Positions 56,401 through 64,000 of a DNA stretch of 64,000 bases are shown here, one piece after another. The notes under the pieces were generated by a model. It saw only the letters and a program-made list of their open reading frames with translations, searched no databases and was not told where the DNA came from. The translations under genes were made by a program, and so were the position numbers. How positions within the stretch are numbered: the stretch's first letter is position 1; every line of letters begins with the position of its first letter. Location of the stretch: the NCBI RefSeq assembly GCF_050436995.1, contig NC_134757.1, positions 10,118,501 to 10,182,500 on the forward strand, read 5' to 3'. This stretch comes from Anticarsia gemmatalis. Its lineage: Eukaryota > Arthropoda > Insecta > Lepidoptera > Erebidae.

Positions 56401-56754
56401 GTGCTTGTTCACGTTGGAACTCGCGGGCGCGGTGGCGGGCGCGGTCGCGGGGACGTGGCGATTTGTGTTCACGTTGGCCGCCAGGCGGGCGTTTGGCTCA
56501 AACTGGCTCAAACTGGTTGATCTTACTTGACATCGCGCCCGCCACCGCTAGTTCGACGTGAACACACACGAACATCTTCACTTGTTTGATATTGGCGCGA
56601 GCGCGCCACGCGGGCCGCGCGCGACGCCGCTAGCTCGCCCGCGACTTAGACCGCGCGAACGGTTTGTACGTGAACACTTCGGTACATCGCCATATGTTTG
56701 ATATTTCGCGACCGCGCCCGCCACCGCGCCCGCGAGTCAACGTGAATGAGCACT
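56401..56754. mobile_element. 354-bp GC-rich MITE with TA flanks
   Basis: Inverted termini of about 48 bases start AGTGCTTGTTCACGTTGGAA on the left and AGTGCTCATTCACGTTGACT on the right (other strand), both continuing into CGCGGGCGCGGTGGCGGGCG. TA lies on each side (56399-56400, 56755-56756). Internal TTCACGTTGG and ACGTGAACAC words repeat the terminus in both orientations. GC content is far above the flanks. Superfamily unknown; no frame. Confidence 0.72.
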
Positions 56755-56756
56755 TA

Positions 56757-58130
56757 GTATAAGATGAGACTTGATGTGTTTTTGCGCGTGGCAGGAATAA
56801 ATACGAGTGTAATGGTGTTTTGGATAGAGACTATTCTATAGAGACTGTTATAGAGACTTTCGAGTAATTTTGTGATTGTTTACTTTATAGCTGTAATATG
56901 GAAAACATGTAGGAGAAGACGCAATAATAAATACATGCATTGATTATATCAGTGATGTTCTTCTAAGACATTATTTTAAAAAAGCAACATGCGCGTGCTT
57001 TTCATTTACGTGTTCATTTCTTTAACTATGAAGACATTAGGAAATTTATTACGCTACTTATTACATGGTTTTCCTAAATATATTTTGAAGTTTCCCAAAG
57101 ATTATTTCAAGCATATTTAAGAAAATTACTTCCATAAGAAATGCGGAGTTTATAATTATGCCCAAAGGCCCGATTTCATTAAGAATAACTTTAAAGCTAC
57201 CATGGCTTCACACATGAATTAGAAGTTAGGAAAGTAAATACATGGTATGGTATACATTCAGTACCGTCGCTGTATACATATATACATTATAACATGTAAG
57301 TATTAAGTAACTTAAGTAAAAAAGACAATCGCTTATCGGGTTAATGTCCTCGGGAAAATAGAAAAAAGTTGTGACGTCAGAACTAAATTATTCATAAACA
57401 ACTTTTGTATGGTTCCATCAAATAATCTTTGCTTTATTATACAAAGCATTAGACAATAACAATTTTTGTTTTAATTAAGCATACTCGAGCTCTTCGCAAA
57501 ATAAAATAAAACTTACGAATTATCATCTTGTTTGTATATTTCCCCACGCCCTTCTTTAATCCTTGTCACCACCATCGTTCTAAAATAATTTACAAAAACA
57601 TCGTTTAACATTCAATTTACCGCAAACCAAAATATTTTGTTAATAACTCAAGAAAACTTTCTCAGCAAATCTTTTGGAAAGCATAAGTTTTTTTCAATGA
57701 AAAATCGAGTTTGAAAATTAAAGTAATTAGTTGTTTAAATGATGTTAAAAGTACTTTATCAAGTGATAACGATTAACTTAGAATTAAAAGTTATTGAGAG
57801 GTTAAGTTATTAAGTTAGTTTGTTAAAGATAGATAACCATTTATCGTCAAGTTTGCAAAGTTAAAAGTGCGCTATTGAATTTAAATTGCACAAGTCTGTA
57901 ATGTACTAAGAGAACTTTATCTTTGAGTTTTTCGTTGAGGTTATTGACCCCAGGTTTTTTAAAATAAGTTTGTATTTAAATATTGTGACTTTATTTTTAT
58001 TAAACACCATGTTAGGCCTTATTAGTGTGTATGGCGCCTTTACAAAATATAAAATTTATAGTCCTTTTAAAGGTTAAGTTTTTATTAATTCTGTACACTG
58101 TGAGTTTCAAAGATCTTTTAAGCCATGTTT
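56757..58130. other. Intergenic, no gene seen
   Basis: AT-rich, nothing supported. Confidence 0.4.
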
Positions 58131-58226
58131 CACTGCAGGGCAAGGGTGTCTCTTTAAGTAAGGGAAGAGTTGGACATTGAGACTACCGCGCTGACCCAGT
58201 GCGGGTAAGTCTTTGCATGCCCTTAA
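58131..58226 (-). repeat. Dispersed repeat, family P, minus strand
   Basis: On the minus strand it reads GGGCATGCAAAGACTTACCC, CACTGGGTCAGCGCGGTAGT and CCCTTGCCCTGCAGTG, the family order. Confidence 0.6.
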
Positions 58227-58525
58227 AAAGCCCTTTTTATCATAAAAAAATTAAACAACACGTTGTTATTTGCAGTCTTGAGTTTGAAAAAATTGTGTAC
58301 AATTTCCACAGGACAGCAAATGCATATATGTAAATGTAGATACATACACTCAATACTATGTAGTATAGAGGTACAGCTTTGCTTCATCTATTCTATGCTA
58401 ACAGTCCTTTGACAGTGTCGTCCAACGACATATTCCCGAGAAACCCCAGAAGGCTTGCTACTTCAGAATGTACACGAGTTGACAAGGCTGTGCCTAACTG
58501 CACGTGTCAGCTACGTTTCTCAATC
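58227..58525. other. Intergenic, no gene seen
   Basis: Frames starting at 58379 and 58455 run through the adjacent MITE and are accidental. Confidence 0.35.
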
Positions 58526-58793
58526 AAAGGAGATCATCCAGGTTTCATACATTTTTGGGCCTTTTTTCAAAGTGCTTTTTTTCAAAGTTATTTTATGTTT
58601 CACAGCACTTTTAGAAGTGAATAAATGTTTGAATATTATGAATATTCAAACTTCTATAACTCGGTTCAAAGCGATGCTACCGGTTTCGTGCCATACTAAC
58701 TATTGCTTCAAATGGCTTGCTCTATCGATATATGCCACTTTTTTTTTGTTGGCCGACACTTTGAAAAAAGGGCCAAAATGGATGATCTCCTTT
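58526..58793. mobile_element. 268-bp foldback element
   Basis: Left AAAGGAGATCATCCA and CCTTTTTTCAAAGTGC; right, on the other strand, AAAGGAGATCATCCA and CCCTTTTTTCAAAGTG. An inner inverted pair (GTTTGAATATT/AATATTCAAAC) also lies at 58627-58652. No target duplication established. Confidence 0.6.
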
Positions 58794-58831
58794 CTTAAGA
58801 AAATTCTCATGAATCGTCAAATAAATAGATA

Positions 58832-59095
58832 ACTGGCCAAGTGCGAGTCGGATTCACGCACGAATGGTTCCGTACCAAAAAAATACGAAAAGAACACGTT
58901 TATTGCATGGGGACCCCCCTTAATATTTTTATTTTTTAGTATTTGTTGTTATAGCGGCAACGGAAATACATAATTTGTGAAAATTTCAGCTTTCTAGCTA
59001 TCACGGATTATGCGATGCAGCCTGGAGACAGACAGACAGACAGCGAAGTCTTAGTAATAGGGTCCCGTTTTACCCTTTGTGTACGGAACCTAAAA
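58832..59095 (+). repeat. Dispersed insect repeat, family G, intact copy
   Basis: Runs from TGGCCAAGTGCGAGTCGGAT through GGTTCCGTACC, TTGTTGTTATAGCGGCAACG, GACAGACAGACAGACAGCGA to TACGGAACCTAAAAA. I recall this as one of the most widespread repeats in lepidopteran genomes. It shows the order interrupted at 9.8-10.3 kb. Confidence 0.65.
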
Positions 59096-59169
59096 AGGAA
59101 GTGCATGTAAAGTCAGCGGTCTTGAAACTGTTTTATTGATAGTCATGTTAGATACATAGATAACGCGCC

Positions 59170-59340
59170 ATGTATAGCGCAATTCTCTGCAGTTGATGCT
59201 ATCGAGTGAGTTTGACATTTAAAATGTACTGCCAAAATAGTTCTTACGAAGCCCCCTAGAGGCGCTATACAGATTTTCTCTAATTTCTCGATAGCTAGCC
59301 GATTGTCGGCGGTCGGTAGTAGTAAAGAATCGAGATACAG
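59170..59340. mobile_element. MITE family A copy
   Basis: GCGCAATTCTCTGCAGTTGA left end, TTTGACATTTAAAATGTACT core, CTAGAGGCGCTATACAGATT and GATTGTCGGCGGTCGGTAGT right end, in family order. Confidence 0.6.
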
Positions 59341-59601
59341 ATTATTACAGCAAAACAGTAAAGATTTGAGGTGCTAAAAAGTCGGTTCCGGTTATTATTA
59401 AGATAGACTTAAACGACTTTGATACTAGAATGACCACTAACCATACGATAAGAAGTAAAAAGTGCCTTTGTATTGTGCACATACTCGGACATATTATTAT
59501 TAAAGTAATTCTTACACCGTCTTCTAGTTTCAATTAGACTAACCAGCTTCTGTCCTCATCACTGTTTTATACAAATAGCCGTCTCCCGTCTTATATGACT
59601 A
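59341..59601. other. Intergenic, no gene seen
   Basis: Nothing supported. Confidence 0.3.
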
Positions 59602-59865
59602 CTAGCTGACCCGCGCAACTTCGCTTGCGTCACATAAGAAAGAATGGGTCAAAATTTTCCCCGTTTTTGTAACATTTTTTATTGCTACTCTGCACCTATT
59701 GGTCTCAGTGTGATGATATATAGCCTATAGCCTTCCTCGATAAATGGGCTATCTATTACAGAAAGAATATTTCAAATCGGACCAGTAGTTCCTGAGATTA
59801 GCGCGTTCAAACAAACAAACAAACAAACAAACAAACAAACTTCAGCTTTATAATATTAGTATAGA
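59602..59865 (-). mobile_element. Helitron-like nonautonomous element, family H
   Basis: Complete minus-strand copy, TCTATACTAATATTATAAAG to CAGCTAG between A and T; the CTCTTCAG phrase near its start has lost CT. Confidence 0.7.
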
Positions 59866-60178
59866 TTCTGCCTTCTGCTTAATTCCGCAGGGTAGCCCCT
59901 CTACGAAATTCTCGTAGCATTCACCTGTAATACCGTAGCACGTGGCGCTACATATTATGCACATTTCGTGTTATGTAACTGATAAACGGTATGTTTATGT
60001 TATCAGTGTTGCACTGTGTAGTGTTATCGTTCCGTATATCCGTTGATTTGTTGTTCAATTACGTCATAAACTGACCGTGAAGATTGTTTATTGGACTGTT
60101 AATGTGTTTTGGAGCTTGTGTTTATAATAACAGCGTTATTTTATTGTACTGTTTTACTTAATTCTTCGTGCCTTGTTA
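59866..60178. other. Intergenic, no gene seen
   Basis: No supported feature. Confidence 0.3.
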
Positions 60179-60290
60179 AGGGCATGGAAAGTCCCCAACC
60201 CACACTTGGCCAGCGTGGTGGACTCAAGGCTTTTATAGACCCTAAATTCGGGATTGGCCCTTGCCCAGCAGAGGAACAGTAATGGGCGAA
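60179..60290 (+). repeat. Dispersed repeat, family P
   Basis: GGGCATGGAAAGTCCCCAAC, CACTTGGCCAGCGTGGTGGA, GGCCCTTGCCCAGCAGAGGA and CAGTAATGGGC; the best preserved of the four copies. Confidence 0.65.
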
Positions 60291-60765
60291 CAAAATCTAA
60301 AAACTGATAAAATGCCGGAAACTGTAAAAAAATTTAGTAACTGGTTAATATAATAGGCTTTGTTAATACTCTGAATTGTCAATATCCAAATTCTTGGAGT
60401 ATAAATATCACGATAACGAAATCATTGGCCTTATTTTGCATTTTGTGAAAAACAGACCCACATAACATATAACCATGGTGCAATCACACGAAATTATACA
60501 ACTTTTACTTCTCGACAATCAAACTGATACTATCAGCATAGTCTCACCAAGTATCCTCGCTAACCCAACTTAACCTCCATATAACAAATGCTTACAAGAT
60601 GTGTCAGGAAAACCAACGGTTACGATAACAAGATCCCCATGCCAATCCTTCTGCTGACTTGTGCTAAGATACCGAGAAGATAACGAAAGAAATGGGGCTA
60701 ATCCTGTGTAATTAATTGAAGAAAGGAATATTGCACGTATTGGGTATTCTTTTTACAAGACTATA
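60291..60765. other. Intergenic, no gene seen
   Basis: Nothing supported. Confidence 0.35.
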
Positions 60766-60955
60766 CTGCCTCCGTAGCGCTGTGGTATAGGTCGCCACGC
60801 CGCTACTATGACGTTGGGAGGTCGTGGGTTCGATTCCCACACGGAATAATTACTTATGCGATCCTCTAATAACGATTTCGGGTCTGGTTATACTTTGTGT
60901 CCGTTGTCTGTATGTTTGTTAAAGGCCCAAAGTCACAAGGGCAATTCTTAGTGTG
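60766..60955 (+). repeat. tRNA-derived SINE, family A, best preserved head
   Basis: CCTCCGTAGCGCTGTGGTAT head, GTCGTGGGTTCGATTCCCAC with a perfect 5-bp T-arm (GTGGG/CCCAC), and an acceptor-like TCCGT/ACGGA pair. The body has TATACTTTGTGTCCGTTGTC and the end has CAAGGGCAATTCTTAG. It is not a functional tRNA: D and anticodon arms do not close properly and a SINE body follows. Confidence 0.8.
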
Positions 60956-63900
60956 GAAATTGTATTTATAAAAGCAAGAAAAAAATATTTAGACTCGATT
61001 TTCTTACACTATCCCCTAAAGAGCAGATTTAGGAGGAATTTTAAATGTAAAATTATTGCATTTATTGCTATCTTTACAGCCTTATTATTTTTGTAACGAT
61101 TGTACTCAGTGTGTTAAAATACGTTTCTTTCATCTTATATCTAATTGCTGGGCATAGGATAATACTTTGTTACTGAAAAGAGGTTACTTCAATATTGTAC
61201 GGAGGGTTAGTAGTAGATCTCCCCACATTTGGTTGAAGACCACACCATTTTTCGCATACGGTTTTAAAGCCTACAACAAGATTAGCACACTACTAGTACA
61301 TCAATGCATATTATTTATTTATTAAAAAACATCTTCAAACTATTAGAATAAATTTACTTTGATTCGAAGTCATAATTCGTAGAATAAAATATGTTTATGC
61401 AACCAAAACTGTCACCCTGAAAATGGTATATAAAAAGTAAATTGCATTTATAAGGAAAACCGCTTGGCAGTATTTATCGTCCGCTTGTGCCTCATAAAAA
61501 CGTCAGAAACGATCATGGCGGACAGAAATGCTTATCAGTGTGCTTCACTGCATGCATAATATGAGATCTACGATTAAGATATAACTGAGTTCTTGAATTT
61601 TTAGATGACTTTTTTCTTTACTATTTATAATTACTACTTAGTTTAATTACTTTTGGCTCTATTCTGTGTTTGTTTAGATGAAACTTTTTGAGGTTTTCTT
61701 TTTACTTTTTATATTTACTATTTAGATCATTGTGGGGTGAATTCTGTCATTTTTGTAGATGAATAACAATTATAATCGATGAAGCATAATTACGTTTCTG
61801 TTATTTAAGTTGAGTTTTGTAAACTTATAAACGAAACAGCTGTCGGTAAAACGAGTGTGATGCTTTTAAAAATATATCTAGTCAAGAAACAGTTACTATT
61901 TTTCTAGATCAGGAAAATCTTAGATAAGATTGCATAATTTGATAAATTTTATAAGGAAAATGATATCGTTTTTTATAAATATCAATTGAATTAATTATCT
62001 CTGTGGAAATCCCTAGAAAATAAAAACATATATTTGTTTCCTTGTGATTTATTTGCTAGAAAAATGTAGGTATTAGTTATCATGTATAATAAATTATAAC
62101 CTAAACTATTTTAATTACAAACAACATTGTTTTTCTATCACGATTCATGATAAAATAATAGTCCAACAATACCGATAGATTCGTATCATTCCTACTTATT
62201 AGTAGTTTATAATTATTTTTCATTTTATTCATAACATAACACGTATTTCACACCACAGTAATTGCTTTTCAAAGTATCTTCTCTGTAGCTCTTGTTAATA
62301 TAAATAAATATTTATATGACTTCCACTTTCTAGTGTTCTCTGACTGCATAATTTTAATGCTTTCTTGGCCCATTAAGTTTAAAGTATTTAACATACATAA
62401 AATCACGTTTTTTTCCTACAGGCGTAGGCCTGAGAACGCCCGAGAGCATAACGATCCCACCAACTACTTTTGCTTCATTCACATATGTACCTACATAAAT
62501 ATTACAAGTACAAGTCATATTCTTTTACATTTCTGGACAAAGAAAAAATCCACAATCATTTACCATTCAACAATTTAGCCTCTCCGGTATTTAACAATGA
62601 ATTTAGACCCATGTTTTGTTCTGATTCAGCAAACAATTTCAGGCCATTCAAAAACCCTTTTCAATCAAGCCTATTCCGGAGTTCGGAATTCAGGGTAACA
62701 TTTCTTACGGAATTTAAATCAAGTTTGAATTACGTCGATCATTTTACAGCCTAGTTCATCTGTGTTTTGAAGTTTGACCTGAATATTGTCAGTAGAAATA
62801 CTTTCGATAGGTGACAACAATTTTATTAACATTTTGATAAAATTCCAGTAGGCATTAGGATAAAACCAAAAAGTGGGTCGGGTACCAAACCCGACACTGC
62901 TAAAGTTAAGCTGAAAGCTTTAACTGCTAATTGTGTTAAGTATTTAATTTCAATAAAATAAGTTTTACATACAACTATATAAAAAATATAAAATTTGATA
63001 AATTGACGGAAGCAAAAATTAAAAAGGCCCACAAAAAAGTTTGATCACTAATAATTTTTTTCAGAATACCATTATTATTATAAGAATTGAGACATCCTAA
63101 CAATCTCCAACATTGCAGGAACACAGTTTTTGCAAACAAAAAGCTTTCCAGAAAACACAGATGCTCCATCGCTCAATGAACCTCTAAATTAAGTTTGCAC
63201 CGAAGCTCGAAGGTACACCAATTCTTTTGTATCTTCCTAATTCACTCAACAAGAATGTTTCTCATGTGTACAAAAAACATTTCCTCGAAACATCTTCACT
63301 TAAACTAATTGGAGAAGAAAGTTCTAGAAAAAGTTGAAGTTTCCTGACGATAGATGGCGTTGTTAATCTGACAGATAGATTGTCAACGGCGCGGGTAGTC
63401 CGCTATGTTTCACGCTGACAGACGTACCTACAGATGTGACTTTGTGAGGGAAAGTTCTTCATGTTTTATGAATATATGTTCGTTTCGTTACGCAATATAC
63501 TGTTCTACTGAAGTCTTCTTATACTAGTTAATTAAACAAACTAAAGTGAAAACAGTTTGGTTAAAAAAATATGGCATTGCTTAGTTGGGTTAAAAAATAT
63601 TAAAACCCATTAATATTTTTTCCATCATGAGATAAATTATCTTAAAAAAACGCACAAGATTACAAAACATTTAAACTAATACTTAAAGGTAGATCTTTTA
63701 ATTTTTAATTAACGTTTAAAAACTTATTTTGTACCGTCAAAGGTATAATTTAAACGCCACTTCAATTTAAATTTAAACTCATTGCACACCCGTATCATTC
63801 ACATTTAAATAAATAAGTAAGGCCTTATACACATGTGTATAAATTACTCGTGCAGTAAACAGGCTCTGTACAGGCTGTATTTACACTGGACACGATGATT

Positions 63901-64000
63901 GAAGGCTGCGACGTTCCCACGTGTGTGTTCCTGTCCTTTGTAAGTGTTTATTGTTAGCAGAGAGAAGGTTTATAGCAGACGTTTGTATAGTTGTGCAAGG
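60956..64000. other. Intergenic, about 3 kb, no gene seen
   Basis: AT-rich. Frames of 81-94 codons at 62333-62578 and 62470-62754 have no recognised domain. Near the right edge ATG at 63895 opens a short frame into GTCCTTT|GTAAGT at 63942, a weak exon-like signal. Confidence 0.4.

Noticed and set aside
58379..58832. Two overlapping plus-strand frames of 81 and 125 codons
   Set aside because: Both run through a foldback element with inverted arms; no domain, and the frames read complementary arms.
60766..60850. A possible functional tRNA gene
   Set aside because: The T-arm and acceptor-like pairs are good, but the D and anticodon arms do not form and a SINE body continues downstream, with five related copies in the window.
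63895..63945. Short frame ending in a GTAAGT donor near the right edge
   Set aside because: Only about 15 codons from the ATG, no upstream promoter signal or downstream acceptor visible; kept only as a remark.
1..64000. CRISPR arrays, bacterial operons or phage modules
   Set aside because: The tandem arrays seen lack spacer-repeat structure, and the composition and repeat content are those of an insect nuclear genome.

Overview
This window looks like a stretch of moth or butterfly (Lepidoptera) nuclear genome. It is AT-rich, has no bacterial-style gene packing, and its reading frames are short and scattered. It is crowded with repeat types I recognise from lepidopteran genomes: an R1-clade non-LTR retrotransposon, tRNA-headed SINEs, Helitron-like elements ending in CTAG, and many miniature inverted-repeat elements (MITEs). 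I find no complete host protein gene. All repeat-family assignments are from memory and visual comparison; no search was run.

Region by region. 1-2395 is the 3' part of an R1-clade element with an intact reverse transcriptase frame and a 43-base poly(A) tail. 3.4-10.3 kb holds SINE pieces, a GC-rich block that looks like a retrotransposon 3' UTR with two covarying stem-loops, two near-perfect hairpins, and a dispersed repeat split by a MITE. 10.8-15.2 kb holds Helitron-like copies, a MITE and a SINE. 19.2-23.9 kb is a nested zone: a SINE, a MITE inside a MITE, then a 2.77-kb element with terminal inverted repeats and a TA duplication, which itself carries a 1.07-kb, 9-bp minisatellite and a long foldback. 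24.9-25.7 kb has a tiny piggyBac-like MITE and a perfect hairpin. 27.7-29.9 kb has CpG-rich promoter-like blocks and a minus-strand fragment resembling a DUF4817 helix-turn-helix domain. 30-44 kb is mostly old intergenic DNA with SINEs, a retrotransposon C-terminus and a Helitron-like copy. 44.6-45.2 kb is a Harbinger-like deletion derivative that keeps a MADF-like remnant and a facing small frame. 46.4-46.6 kb is another promoter-like CpG block. 47.9-60 kb carries more Helitron-like copies (one internally duplicated), a mariner-type MITE inside a SINE, foldback elements and SINEs. 61-64 kb has nothing recognised.

There is no pathway here. The story is layered insertion: at least four places show one mobile element inside another, and for several of them the uninterrupted sequence can be read from another copy in this same window. 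The most interesting items are the 2.77-kb element with its two-block minisatellite, the Harbinger-like deletion derivative, the strict A|TC...CTAG|T ends of the Helitron-like set, and the cluster of near-perfect hairpins.
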